64,000 nucleotides of DNA from Oscillospiraceae bacterium (GCA_021201135.1 JAJQGT010000025.1:1-64000); one strand, 5' to 3'. Counted from the stretch's first letter, positions 51,825-59,686 are shown. Made by a program: numbers and translations. Notes: a model not told the origin generated them from the sequence alone.

Positions 51825-53071
51825 TTACGAGTGAGCTTTTTTCCGAAGCGATGGGTGAGCTTGACCCGAAGTATGTGACCGAGATGCTCGGCTATAAGCC
51901 GGAAACGGCGCCGAAAAATAAGCCGGTTTATGTGAGATATCTCGCCCTAGCGGCGGTGCTGTGCCTTGTTGTTGCGGCGGCGGTCTGGGCAAATTGGGAT
52001 GATAGCAGGTTTGAAGTTATTGATTATGGCGGCGATACGGTCAATTCTGTCGACTTGCCGATGCTGACGATTTCGCTTGGCGACAGTGGAATGGGGTTTG
52101 AAGGCTATTGGGTTTACGACATCTCCGACCTCGTGAGCGGCAATCCGTGGAACGAGGACATGGAGCTTTCAACTCTGCCGGTTTATCAGAATGTCATTTC
52201 ATATGACGACTATCATACGCCTTTAAGCGGCGTTGATTACGACAGAATGTCTGAGCTTCTCTATGACGTCGCCGGACGTCTCGGACTTGACACGGAAACT
52301 ATTGAAATAACCGACGATGCCTACAGCGAAGAGCGCAAGCAGAGCGTTCTCAAGAGCTACGAAGGCTCTGGCTATGACATCCCCGACAGCTACTTCGATG
52401 CCACTCGTTATATGTGTGAAACGGACGACTATGACATAGAAGTCAACACCTATCTGACTGTGATGGTTACATTCAAAAACCCTGTTTCGCTTCCCGATGA
52501 GATTGAGGATGACCCCTATGCACTCGCAGAGTATTTCCTTGAAGAATATTCGGAGCTTATCTGCATGGAGAATCCGACTGTCAGCATTGATGGCGGCGAC
52601 CGTTTCATAGATGGTGAGCAGTCGTTCAGCATCTCATTCTATGAGACTTCGGGCGATGACACCGAGAACATTCTCAGTTATAACTTTAAAAAAATCCGCT
52701 TCAGCTGCGACAGTGACGGCTATTTGTGGAAGATTAGCTTCTTTAATGTTGACCTGTCGGACAAAATCGGCGACTATCCCATCATCACTGCGGATGAGGC
52801 GATCGAAATGCTGGCAGAGGGTGAGTATCTCACATCGGCGCCGGTTGAGTTCCCGGGAGTTGAGTATATAGGCAAGGTCGAGCTCATCTATCGCGCCGGA
52901 GCCTATGAGGAGAACTTTATCCCGTATTACCGCTTCTATGTCGAAATCGACCCCGGCTATGGCGACAGCTTCTACACTAGCGGCTTGACCACCTACGCCG
53001 CCTACTACGTCCCCGCAATCTCGGAGGAGTACATCTCGGATTTGACCGTCTGGGACGGGAGCTTTAACTGA
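51821..53071 (+). CDS. Membrane-bound anti-sigma-like sensor protein
   Basis: A 416-residue single-TM protein. Residues 1-38 (SEAMGELDPKYVTEML) look like the short cytoplasmic segment used by Clostridia anti-sigma factors, residues 40-57 form a membrane helix, and the rest is a large acidic external domain. The ATGA overlap with the ECF gene supports a sigma/anti-sigma pair. No protease-site or ligand motif is obvious. Confidence 0.75.
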   Translation: MITSELFSEAMGELDPKYVTEMLGYKPETAPKNKPVYVRYLALAAVLCLVVAAAVWANWDDSRFEVIDYGGDTVNSVDLPMLTISLGDSGMGFEGYWVYDISDLVSGNPWNEDMELSTLPVYQNVISYDDYHTPLSGVDYDRMSELLYDVAGRLGLDTETIEITDDAYSEERKQSVLKSYEGSGYDIPDSYFDATRYMCETDDYDIEVNTYLTVMVTFKNPVSLPDEIEDDPYALAEYFLEEYSELICMENPTVSIDGGDRFIDGEQSFSISFYETSGDDTENILSYNFKKIRFSCDSDGYLWKISFFNVDLSDKIGDYPIITADEAIEMLAEGEYLTSAPVEFPGVEYIGKVELIYRAGAYEENFIPYYRFYVEIDPGYGDSFYTSGLTTYAAYYVPAISEEYISDLTVWDGSFN

Positions 53072-53093
53072 TTGGAAAAGAAAAAAGCATAAA

Positions 53094-53134
53094 AATTCAG
53101 CCCTGCCGGGATTCGGTGGGGCTGAATTGTTTGT
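53094..53134. terminator. Terminator hairpin
   Basis: AATTCAGCCC (53094-53103) pairs with GGGCTGAATT (53119-53128), then GTTTG. It probably serves both converging genes. Confidence 0.7.
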
Positions 53135-53136
53135 GT

Positions 53137-53616
53137 TCAGAATATCGCCTTGACTCCATACGACACCAGCAGCATAATCACGCCTGCCGTGATGACGCCG
53201 GCAAAGATGATGGGGAAGGCTTTCTTCTTGCCGATGCCGAGGACGACGGCGACGAGCGAGCCGGTCCAGGCGCCGGTGCCGGGGAGGGGGATGGCGACGA
53301 GGATGAAGAGCCCGAGGGCTTTGAAGCGCTCGATTGTCGACTGCTTGCTGTAGGCTTTCTTCTCAAGCCAGTTGGCGGCTTTGCCTAAGAAGTTCTCCTG
53401 CTTCTTCATCCATTTGAGGACTTTTTCAAGAAGTAGCAGGATAAACGGCACAGGAAGCATATTCCCAAGAACCGCGACGATAAAAGCCTCATAGGGCTTA
53501 AGCCCGAACCCGACGCCATAGGGGATGCCGCCCCTAAGCTCGATAATCGGGAGCATGGAGATTAAAAACGTGGCAATCAGCTTGCCGATGTGTGTTGATG
53601 TTAGCCAAGTGAACAT
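53137..53616 (-). CDS. Small multidrug export protein, COG2426 family
   Basis: A 159-residue membrane protein with about four helices. LISMLPIIELRGGIPYGVGFG and AIPLPGTGAWTGSLVAVVLG are hallmarks of the Sm_multidrug_ex (PF06695) family, whose efflux role is weakly supported. Its ribosome site CGGAGG lies right at the edge of the palindromic element (copy 4). Confidence 0.88.
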   Translation of the reverse strand: MFTWLTSTHIGKLIATFLISMLPIIELRGGIPYGVGFGLKPYEAFIVAVLGNMLPVPFILLLLEKVLKWMKKQENFLGKAANWLEKKAYSKQSTIERFKALGLFILVAIPLPGTGAWTGSLVAVVLGIGKKKAFPIIFAGVITAGVIMLLVSYGVKAIF

Positions 53617-53626
53617 AGATCCTCCG

Positions 53627-53817
53627 GAAACCCCTCCGGCGGCTACGCCGCCACCTCCCCTTTCAGGGGAGGCTATTTTCAGTTTAAGGAAAGCTTGTGA
53701 GAGAGGAAGGGTTGTAAAATTAAAGTTATGTAGAAGTTGAAAATTGTAAAGAGGCAGTCAGAGCCTCCCCTGAAAGGGGAGGGGGACCGCCGACGAAGTC
53801 GGTGGTGGAGGGGTTAT
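53627..53817. repeat. Palindromic intergenic element, copy 4 (191 bp)
   Basis: AAACCCCTCC at the left, GGAGGGGTT at the right, GGCGGC-TAC-GCCGCC and CGACGAAGTCG hairpins, CCTCCCCTTTCAGGGGAGG on both arms, and a longer AT-rich centre than the others. Its left edge abuts the ribosome site of the COG2426 gene and its right edge supplies the stop codon of the WYL gene. Confidence 0.88.
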
Positions 53818-54806
53818 CCCTTATACACCGCCGCCATCTTCTCCAACTGCTCTTTCGCCTCATTGCGAACCCATTCCGGTTCCATAACCTCTGCGTCTTC
53901 TCCGAACGAGAAGAGCCAGGCGTAGAAGGCAGGGCTTATCTGGGCTTCGAGGCGGACGGTGAATTTGTCCTCGGAAATGCGGGTCGGGTGGAGATTCGAG
54001 CCGTATTTGTCGACGAGAACGCCGATGACATAGGTCTTGTTGGTCATCCGAAGGGTGACGGTTGAGGTCTCACGGACGAACGCACCGAAGGTGGTGCGAT
54101 ATTCCTTCGCCCTTTCCTGAAGCTCGGGCGAAATCTCGCTTCTCGGCTCGTCGGAGATTGCGACGTCCGCCATGCGGTCGATTCTGAAGTTTGAGATGTC
54201 GTCGTGACCGGGGCTGTAGGCGGTGAGATAGTAATAGTCGCTGTCGGAAATCAGATAAATCGGCGAGACGGTATAGAGCTGTCCGCCACGGCGATACTTC
54301 TTCTTGAGGCTCAGGTCGTACTCGGTGTAGTGGAAGGTAATCTGCCGGTTCGTGACAATAGCCTCGTGAATCGCGTTTATAGAGTAGTATATACGCTCGT
54401 TATTCGACTTAGACCGTCCGTCGACATAGATTGTTCTCGAGAGCGATTGCGCCTGATACTTGCTCGTAAGCGTCTTGAGCTTCTGGATGAGCTCGTCCGA
54501 CTTCTTTTTCGTCAGGAATTTCGACGAAGCGACGGTGTTGACTAAGATCATCAGCTCCTCGTCCTGGAAGGTGCGGGAACCGACATAGTAGTAGTTTGCA
54601 TGCCCCCTCCGCTCGGTAACGATGTCCATTCCCGACTGGATAAGGGTGCCGATGTCGTCATAGACGGATTTTCTCTCGACGTTGATGCCGTATTCCCCGA
54701 GGAGGCGGATAATATCGTTTCCGGATATCGGGTGTTCGGGGTCGGTGTTTTCAAAAAGAATCTTCTGGAGCACCAGAAGCTTGATTTTCGGTCTCGGTTC
54801 AAACAT
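53814..54806 (-). CDS. WYL-domain transcriptional regulator
   Basis: A 330-residue regulator with an N-terminal HTH (IIRLLGEYGINVERKSVYDDI, about 30-52), a helical linker and the WYL domain (YTVSPIYLISDSDYYYLTAYSPG), then a C-terminal WCX-like extension. It probably senses a small ligand. The TAA stop (complement of 53814-53816) lies in the junction with copy 4. It is preceded by DUF896 in an operon, with a four-base gap. Confidence 0.9.
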   Translation of the reverse strand: MFEPRPKIKLLVLQKILFENTDPEHPISGNDIIRLLGEYGINVERKSVYDDIGTLIQSGMDIVTERRGHANYYYVGSRTFQDEELMILVNTVASSKFLTKKKSDELIQKLKTLTSKYQAQSLSRTIYVDGRSKSNNERIYYSINAIHEAIVTNRQITFHYTEYDLSLKKKYRRGGQLYTVSPIYLISDSDYYYLTAYSPGHDDISNFRIDRMADVAISDEPRSEISPELQERAKEYRTTFGAFVRETSTVTLRMTNKTYVIGVLVDKYGSNLHPTRISEDKFTVRLEAQISPAFYAWLFSFGEDAEVMEPEWVRNEAKEQLEKMAAVYKG

Positions 54807-54810
54807 AATG

Positions 54811-54981
54811 TCAGCCTTCTTTGATTTCTATATTGTCAAGCGTCGCCTTGAGACTGGTTCTCATTGCCGCTCTGTATTCGTCACGAAGAGCCTGTTGCTC
54901 CTCTTTTTCTTCGTCCGAAAGCCCCTCTGTGCGGGATTTCTTTGCAAGTGCGTTGATTCTGTCTATCTTTTTCTGTTCCAT
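54811..54981 (-). CDS. DUF896 (YnzC/UPF0291-type) protein
   Basis: A 56-residue helical-hairpin protein beginning MEQKKIDRINALAKKSR with LSDEEKEEQ and LRDEYRAA, matching the YnzC family of small Firmicutes proteins. In B. subtilis YnzC is an SOS-operon protein of unclear function. It has GGAG ahead of ATG 54981 and lies four bases upstream of the WYL gene. Confidence 0.9.
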   Translation of the reverse strand: MEQKKIDRINALAKKSRTEGLSDEEKEEQQALRDEYRAAMRTSLKATLDNIEIKEG

Positions 54982-55011
54982 AATTTCAGCTCCGTTATCA
55001 GCAATAGAAAA

Positions 55012-55040
55012 AGTATATCACGCCTTGAAGCTAATTTCAA
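55012..55040 (-). promoter_or_regulatory. Promoter of DUF896-WYL
   Basis: On the minus strand TTGAAA (55040-55035), 17 bases, TATACT (55017-55012). It is divergent from the SOS-type promoter. Confidence 0.78.
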
Positions 55041-55093
55041 TCCCAACTTGAAAAAATTTTTGCAATCAGTCCGAAGATTTACCCTAACTTCGT

Positions 55094-55121
55094 TTGACAA
55101 AAACAAATTTTCTGCTATCAT
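55094..55121 (+). promoter_or_regulatory. SOS-type promoter of the 63-aa coiled-coil gene
   Basis: TTGACA (55094-55099), 16 bases, TATCAT (55116-55121). The boxes and spacing are the same as at 19819-19846. Confidence 0.8.
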
Positions 55122-55131
55122 TGAAATTGAA

Positions 55132-55155
55132 GAACAAAAGTTCGAACAGAAGTTC
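55132..55155 (+). promoter_or_regulatory. Tandem LexA-type operators
   Basis: GAACAAAAGTTC (55132-55143) and GAACAGAAGTTC (55144-55155) are two abutting GAAC-N4-GTTC boxes, 12 bp apart. The first is identical to the box at 19855-19866. Confidence 0.82.
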
Positions 55156-55178
55156 TAAGATTAACGGAGGTAGAATAT

Positions 55179-55370
55179 TTGAAAGATTTGATTGAGAACT
55201 ACGAAAAAGAAGCGGTAAGACTTGCGGAGCATCTTGAGAAGCTCAAGGCTCAGCTCGAGATTGAAAGAGACGTGAACGAGCGGAAATCCTTGCAAAGGCG
55301 AATCTACGCCGCGGATGTCGAAAGGTTCGAGATTTTGGAGGATATCATCGCCATGCGGAAATATCTTTGA
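55179..55370 (+). CDS. 63-residue coiled-coil protein under SOS-type control
   Basis: Starts with TTG 55179 after AACGGAGGTAG. The protein is an almost continuous coiled coil (YEKEAVRLAEHLEKLKAQLE, then RRIYAADVERFEILEDII), charged and soluble. It resembles small proteins I associate with Firmicutes mobile elements, though the identity is unsure. The tandem LexA-type boxes predict induction by DNA damage. Confidence 0.78.
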   Translation: MKDLIENYEKEAVRLAEHLEKLKAQLEIERDVNERKSLQRRIYAADVERFEILEDIIAMRKYL

Positions 55371-55465
55371 GCGTGATATTTTAAAAACCCGGGCGAATCG
55401 TTGCATTTTTTCAAGCGCTGTGTTATAATAGAACTATTAATAGTTATCCTAAGGAGCCTGATTAC

Positions 55466-55783
55466 ATGAAGCTGATTTTTGCTGTTATAAACGATGACGA
55501 TTTCAGAGGCGTTTCGGATGCCTTGAACACTGCCGGATTTCAGTCGACAAGGCTCTCATCCACCGGCGGCTTTCTCCGCTCGGGGAACTCGACGCTATTA
55601 ATCTGCGTCGACGATGAAAAGCTTGAGGACTGCATCGAAATCATCAAGCACAACTGCCGCAAGCGCAAGCAGAGCGTCCCGATGACGGCTGTCAGGGGCA
55701 ACTTCGCCGCCAAGCCGCTTGAGGTCACAATCGGCGGCGCGACAATCTTCGTCACCGACGTCGACCGGTTCGAGAAGTTCTGA
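55466..55783 (+). CDS. darA: Cyclic-di-AMP receptor protein
   Basis: A 105-residue PII-like protein of the DarA/PstA/YaaQ family. MKLIFAVINDDDFRGV opens the beta sheet, STGGFLRSGNSTLLI holds the ligand loop and GGATIFVTDVDRFEKF closes it. DarA binds c-di-AMP as a trimer; its output is unknown. AAGGAGCC precedes ATG 55466. It overlaps holB by one base. Confidence 0.93.
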   Translation: MKLIFAVINDDDFRGVSDALNTAGFQSTRLSSTGGFLRSGNSTLLICVDDEKLEDCIEIIKHNCRKRKQSVPMTAVRGNFAAKPLEVTIGGATIFVTDVDRFEKF

Positions 55784-56742
55784 TGCTTAAGCTCTATTCA
55801 AAAGACAACATCTCGGGGCTCGTCCTCTCTATGAGACAGCGCGATCGCCTCTGCCATTCGTTTTTATTGGTCGGAGACAAGGGCGTCGGCAAGAAGACGG
55901 CGGCGAAATATATGGCGCTCGAGATTCTTTGCAGAAGTCAGGGAGAAGTCCCTTGCGGAATCTGCAAGGACTGCCGGATGATTCTGAACGACGCACACCC
56001 GGACGTCATAACCGTTTCGGCGAGTGGAAAGTCGGGCAACTATCGCGCCGACGACCTCAGACCTCTCATCAGCGACGCATATATTGCCTCGAACGAGGGC
56101 GGTTACAAGATTTATATCCTGCCTGACATCGACAAGGCTCTCCCAGCGGCGCAGAATACTCTTCTCAAAATTTTCGAGGAGCCGCCCGACCACGTCATCA
56201 TCATTATGACCGCCGAAAAGCGGGAGAACGTCCTGCCGACGGTTCGCTCGAGGGCGATTGTGATAAATGTGCCGGAAGCTTCTAGAGAAGACACGATTGC
56301 GGCTCTTTCGGAGAGAAGAATTTCGGAAGAAGACGCAGAGCGGGCTTACGGGGTCCTTGGCGGCAATATCGGAGCGTGCATTGAATATTTGAACGGCGGA
56401 AGCGACGAGCTCTATTTAAGAGTAAAATCGGCGTCGGAGGCGTTAGCCAAATCCGACGAGTACGCACTCCTGAAAATCCTGAACGAAGCCGACCGTGCAA
56501 CCGCAACGGAACTCACAACCGAGCTCTCGGAGGTCCTCTCCGAAGCAATAAAGCGCAAACAGGGCTACGAAGACGCAAGCTTCTATTCAAACGAAGCCCG
56601 GAAGCTGAGCGAAACGATAAGCGGCAAAGCACTCATGACTATGTACGAGCGAACCCTCGAGGCTTCGCAGAAGCTTAAGGGCAATGCTGGAGTTCCACTC
56701 ACCATGGCGGATTTGTGCGGGAAGTTGGTTGGGAGAATATAG
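55783..56742 (+). CDS. holB: DNA polymerase III subunit delta prime
   Basis: A 319-residue clamp-loader subunit. Walker A-like GDKGVGKKTA (31-40), zinc cysteines C50, C58, C61 and C64, and LLKIFEEPP are typical of HolB. It is part of the complex that loads the beta clamp. The gene order darA-holB-ricT matches B. subtilis yaaQ-holB-yaaT (without yaaR). Confidence 0.92.
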   Translation: MLKLYSKDNISGLVLSMRQRDRLCHSFLLVGDKGVGKKTAAKYMALEILCRSQGEVPCGICKDCRMILNDAHPDVITVSASGKSGNYRADDLRPLISDAYIASNEGGYKIYILPDIDKALPAAQNTLLKIFEEPPDHVIIIMTAEKRENVLPTVRSRAIVINVPEASREDTIAALSERRISEEDAERAYGVLGGNIGACIEYLNGGSDELYLRVKSASEALAKSDEYALLKILNEADRATATELTTELSEVLSEAIKRKQGYEDASFYSNEARKLSETISGKALMTMYERTLEASQKLKGNAGVPLTMADLCGKLVGRI

Positions 56743-56788
56743 ACTTATATATAAGAAAGGACCCCGCCAAGTGACGGGGAGAACGGAA

Positions 56789-57649
56789 ATGACTGAAATA
56801 ATCGGAGTAAGATTTAAGAGCGTCGGGAAGGTCTATTACTTCTCGCCGGACGGGGTTGAGATTCCTGTCGGGACGAAGGTAATTGTCGAGACCGCCCGGG
56901 GCGTTGAGTGCGGGAGCGTTGTGCTCGCCAACAAGATGGTCGAGGACAGTGAGATTGTTCCGCCTCTCAAAACTATCATAAGAATCGCCACAGAGGACGA
57001 TTTCAAGCAGATTGAACGGAACAAGATAAAAGAGGTCGACGCCGCCGACATCTGCGAGAGAAAGATTGCCCACTATGGGCTCAAGATGAACCTTGTCGAC
57101 GTTGAGTGCACCTTCGACAACTCGAAGCTCCTCTTCTACTTCACTGCGGAGAACCGCGTTGACTTCCGCGAGCTCGTAAAGGACTTAGCGTCCGTCTTCC
57201 ACACGAGAATAGAGCTTCGGCAGATTGGCGTCAGAGACGAAGCCAAGATGATGGGAGGTCTCGGAGTTTGCGGCAGGCAGTTCTGCTGTGCGAGCTTCCT
57301 CGGCGAATTCCAGCCGGTATCAATCCTCATGGCGAAGGAGCAGGGCTTGTCCCTCAACCCGACAAAGATTTCGGGAGCCTGCGGAAGGCTCATGTGTTGC
57401 CTCAAGTACGAGCAGGACGGCTATGAGGAGCTCCTCAAGATTACCCCCAAGGTCGGTGCACTTGTCAACACTCCCTCCGGCAGGGGAACCGTCACAGATG
57501 CAAACCTGATTTCCGGGAAGATTACCGTCAAGCTTGACGGCGCCGAGGGCACAACCGTCTTCGAGCGGGACAAGCTGACCGTCATCAAGGATGCGGTTAT
57601 AAAGGTCTCCCGTGAAGAGCTCAAGGCTCTCAAGGATTTAGAGAAATAA
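56789..57649 (+). CDS. ricT: RicT/YaaT, PSP1-domain iron-sulfur regulator of RNA maturation
   Basis: A 286-residue PSP1-domain protein. The conserved cysteines GVCGRQFCCASFL and GACGRLMCCLKYEQ match the Ric complex subunit RicT, which in B. subtilis binds iron-sulfur clusters and steers RNase Y and sporulation phosphorelay output. ATG 56789 follows GGGGAGAACGG; an in-frame reading from inside holB is not used. Genes for RicA and RicF are not in the window. Confidence 0.92.
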   Translation: MTEIIGVRFKSVGKVYYFSPDGVEIPVGTKVIVETARGVECGSVVLANKMVEDSEIVPPLKTIIRIATEDDFKQIERNKIKEVDAADICERKIAHYGLKMNLVDVECTFDNSKLLFYFTAENRVDFRELVKDLASVFHTRIELRQIGVRDEAKMMGGLGVCGRQFCCASFLGEFQPVSILMAKEQGLSLNPTKISGACGRLMCCLKYEQDGYEELLKITPKVGALVNTPSGRGTVTDANLISGKITVKLDGAEGTTVFERDKLTVIKDAVIKVSREELKALKDLEK

Positions 57650-57692
57650 GCCGTTCGGGCACACACTTTGCTTCGCTATGCTCCGCAAAGTG

Positions 57693-58046
57693 CTACATTC
57701 CTAAACTCACGGCGAGTGCTTGATTTATTTTGTCCATAGAGGTCGAATCGAGGACTCCCATCCGCTCTTTCAAGCGCTTCTTGTCTATCGTGCGAATCTG
57801 CTCCAGAAGAACAATGCTGTCCTTCGCAAGCCCGCAGGACGAGGACTCAATTTCGATATGCGTCGGCAGGTGGGTCTTTTCCCGTTGACTTGTGATAGCG
57901 GCGGCGATGACCGTCGGCGAATGACGGTTTCCCACATCATTCTGAACTATAAGTACGGGACGGATTCCGCCTTGTTCCGACCCGACCACAGGGCTCAGGT
58001 CAGCATAATAAATCTCTCCTCTGTATACCGGCACCGGCATTGACAT
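57693..58046 (-). CDS. MazF/PemK-family mRNA interferase toxin
   Basis: A 117-residue MazF (EndoA/NdoA type) with YRGEIYYADLSPVVGSEQGG and RPVLIVQND, and ITSQREKTHLPTHI; it would cut mRNA at specific triplets. No antitoxin ORF is seen ahead of it: the 200 bases upstream have no MazE or CopG-like frame. GAAAGGAATGG precedes ATG 58046. The toxin alone is a known arrangement in some Clostridia, with the antitoxin elsewhere. Confidence 0.9.
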   Translation of the reverse strand: MSMPVPVYRGEIYYADLSPVVGSEQGGIRPVLIVQNDVGNRHSPTVIAAAITSQREKTHLPTHIEIESSSCGLAKDSIVLLEQIRTIDKKRLKERMGVLDSTSMDKINQALAVSLGM

Positions 58047-58183
58047 AAAATCACCATTCCTTTCGATGAATAAACGCTTTTGTACTCATATTGTTGACGA
58101 CATCAAAGCCGTTTATTCAGCCCCGTCGGGGAGAAAACGGAAGCTTGGTTCATTTTATGCGGGGAAGGGATTGGGGGTTAAAA

Positions 58184-58207
58184 TAAAAAAGCCTCTTGAC
58201 AAAGAGG
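58184..58207 (-). terminator. Sense terminator of type I locus 2
   Basis: Read on the minus strand, CCTCTT (58207-58202) and AAGAGG (58197-58192) close a TGTC loop, then CTTTTTT. The antisense -35 box TTGACA (58196-58201) lies in its loop and arm. Confidence 0.8.
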
Positions 58208-58224
58208 GATGGCTGACGTATAAT
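58196..58224 (+). promoter_or_regulatory. Antitoxin RNA promoter, locus 2
   Basis: TTGACA (58196-58201), 17 bases, TATAAT (58219-58224). Start near 58228-58231. Confidence 0.88.
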
Positions 58225-58229
58225 AATGA

Positions 58230-58333
58230 CATGAGGAGACAAAACTGTTCCAGCAGTTTGGAGTACAACCTCTAAAATTCAAGAACTTGAAGATTGACCG
58301 CCAACCGCTATACTATGTTGCGGTTATTTCTTT
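58230..58333 (+). ncRNA. Antitoxin antisense RNA, locus 2
   Basis: Predicted from the promoter at 58196-58224 to a terminator AACCGC/GCGGTT (58303-58325) followed by ATTTCTTTG. It covers the 3' part of the broken toxin mRNA. Confidence 0.65.
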
Positions 58334-58433
58334 GCCTGGAAAACTCCGATGACTCCGAATGATAACACAAGTCACTGTGCCATTGACTTGAGGCGAGCAG
58401 ATTCAGCAGTGCAATGACTTCTAAAACCGACAC
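58324..58433 (-). pseudogene. Frameshifted type I toxin, locus 2
   Basis: GTG 58433 after GAGGGAGGTGATAAC opens MSVLEVIALLNLLAS, then the frame slips. Another frame holds SFGVIGVFQAKK and a stop at 58324, the expected hydrophobic-basic end of a holin-like toxin. The 110-base distance is not a multiple of three. Uncorrected, the reading goes to 58308. The toxin has probably lost function; its RNA elements are intact. Confidence 0.72.
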
Positions 58434-58490
58434 GTTATCACCTCCCTCTGAAAAGATAAGAGGTTTACCGTCACTCCTCATGTCATAAAC

Positions 58491-58519
58491 ATTATATCAC
58501 AAACTAAAAATATTGCCAA
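58491..58519 (-). promoter_or_regulatory. Toxin promoter, locus 2
   Basis: On the minus strand TTGGCA (58519-58514), 17 bases, TATAAT (58496-58491). Confidence 0.8.
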
Positions 58520-58525
58520 TAAAAA

Positions 58526-58561
58526 TAGCCCAGATGGTCAAGTAGCCATTGGGCTGTTTTA
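58526..58561 (-). terminator. Terminator of the 58620 gene
   Basis: AGCCCAATGGC and CCATCTGGGCT on the minus strand, followed by ATTTTTATT, which is shared with the -35 region of toxin locus 2. Confidence 0.78.
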
Positions 58562-58619
58562 TAGAAGTCGTGATAAAGGACTATTTTGAAATTATCTTTA
58601 GAATCAGAATATGTAATAA

Positions 58620-59225
58620 TTAATCTTTCCTTGGCAACTTGAGGTCAAATTTACCGCCGAGTAATCCTGCACTGATTCCTACAAAGGTAACTAACGCAAA
58701 ACTTATACCACCTACAAGCCGCCAATTAAATGCTCTTTTCTCTGAGTCTTTTTTGGAAGCTTCATCTACTAATTCTTTTTCGCTAGTACGGATTTTTTCA
58801 TCATTTTCGTATGCCATTTTTATGAGTTCGTTTTCCCTGCTGAGTATTTCAAGCATTACATCTGGTGATAAATTTGGATTTTCAAGGCACATGCTATAAT
58901 CTGCTTGCACCGCTTTAAGAAGATTATTAAATTGTTTTCCACCATCTGAGGCAACGTCCATCCCTTTGTTTATTATACCATAGACTTCGTTACTACTTGT
59001 AGTGTCGCTCTCGATTAAAGAATCGATTATACTTTTGTACTCTTTAAATGTAGAGTTCATTAGTTGGGCAAATTCTGGGTATTGTGCTATGATATTTTTA
59101 GAAACGTCTGAGGGGAGTTGGCTTAGTTCTGATGCAAAACTTAGTACGTCGTTTTTCGATAAATTTTTAAAATCTGTTCGTTGCATGCGAGCAAGTATTT
59201 CTTTTTCAGTATTTGTGTATTCCAT
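58620..59225 (-). CDS. C-terminally anchored protein, unknown
   Basis: A 201-residue protein: soluble helical residues 1-165 with charged segment EKELVDEASKKDSEKR, then one membrane helix (about 168-190) and a basic tail. AT-rich compared with neighbours. GGAGGGTC precedes ATG 59225. Not a recognised family; the position among toxin loci suggests an accessory gene acquired recently. Confidence 0.65.
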   Translation of the reverse strand: MEYTNTEKEILARMQRTDFKNLSKNDVLSFASELSQLPSDVSKNIIAQYPEFAQLMNSTFKEYKSIIDSLIESDTTSSNEVYGIINKGMDVASDGGKQFNNLLKAVQADYSMCLENPNLSPDVMLEILSRENELIKMAYENDEKIRTSEKELVDEASKKDSEKRAFNWRLVGGISFALVTFVGISAGLLGGKFDLKLPRKD

Positions 59226-59292
59226 ATTTGACCCTCCATAATTTTTTATAGTTTATAGACGTGCAATTGTTTCTATAACGGGCACAGGCACT

Positions 59293-59505
59293 TTATTTCT
59301 TTTTTATTGTTTGTTTCATCCACGCCTTACAAAAGGTTTCTTTGCAATTAGGGTAATCAGGATACCCACACGCGTTGCAAAACATTTCTTCTCGTCCAAG
59401 GTCTGGTATATCTTCCTCGAACTCTTTAACAACGGTTGTCCATTTGCCGTCTTTCTCGACAGGGCAGACCATTTTGGATTTTACTTTCGTAGCGCACACT
59501 CCCAT
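59293..59505 (-). CDS. Small cysteine-rich protein
   Basis: A 70-residue protein with cysteines at C4, C14, C42, C45, C53 and C58 in the pattern CNACGYPDYPNCKETFC, suggesting a bound metal or disulfides. It has no signal peptide and a lysine-rich end. Family unknown. It lies 67 bases ahead of the 58620 gene on the same strand. Confidence 0.6.
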   Translation of the reverse strand: MGVCATKVKSKMVCPVEKDGKWTTVVKEFEEDIPDLGREEMFCNACGYPDYPNCKETFCKAWMKQTIKKK

Positions 59506-59629
59506 CTAAACGTTGATAATGAAGAATCCCTCAATCGCTAATACGTCACAACATCATTATACCTTGAATTGCGGCTGATTTCAACCTTTTCTAACAATTT
59601 TCTTACATTTACGAAGCAAAAAATCCCTC

Positions 59630-59658
59630 TTGACAAAAAGGCAGAAGTGTCATATAAT
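59630..59658 (+). promoter_or_regulatory. Antitoxin RNA promoter, locus 3
   Basis: TTGACA (59630-59635), 17 bases, TATAAT (59653-59658), full consensus. It is set in a hairpin-like context CCTCTTGACAAAAAGG resembling the terminator overlaps of loci 1 and 2. Confidence 0.85.
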
Positions 59659-59686
59659 AATACTAAACCATTAACTGAGGTTACTG

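Larger units (their letters stand above)
58228..58484. repeat. Terminal inverted repeat of type I locus 2
   Basis: GACATGAGGAG (58228-58238) and CTCCTCATGTC (58474-58484) are exact 11-base complements, marking the 5' ends of antisense and sense transcripts as in locus 1. Confidence 0.85.

Noticed and set aside
58066-58275. 69-codon plus frame MNKRFCTHIV.. over type I locus 2
   Set aside because: It overlaps the antitoxin promoter and antisense RNA start, has no clear ribosome site and no sensible protein pattern.
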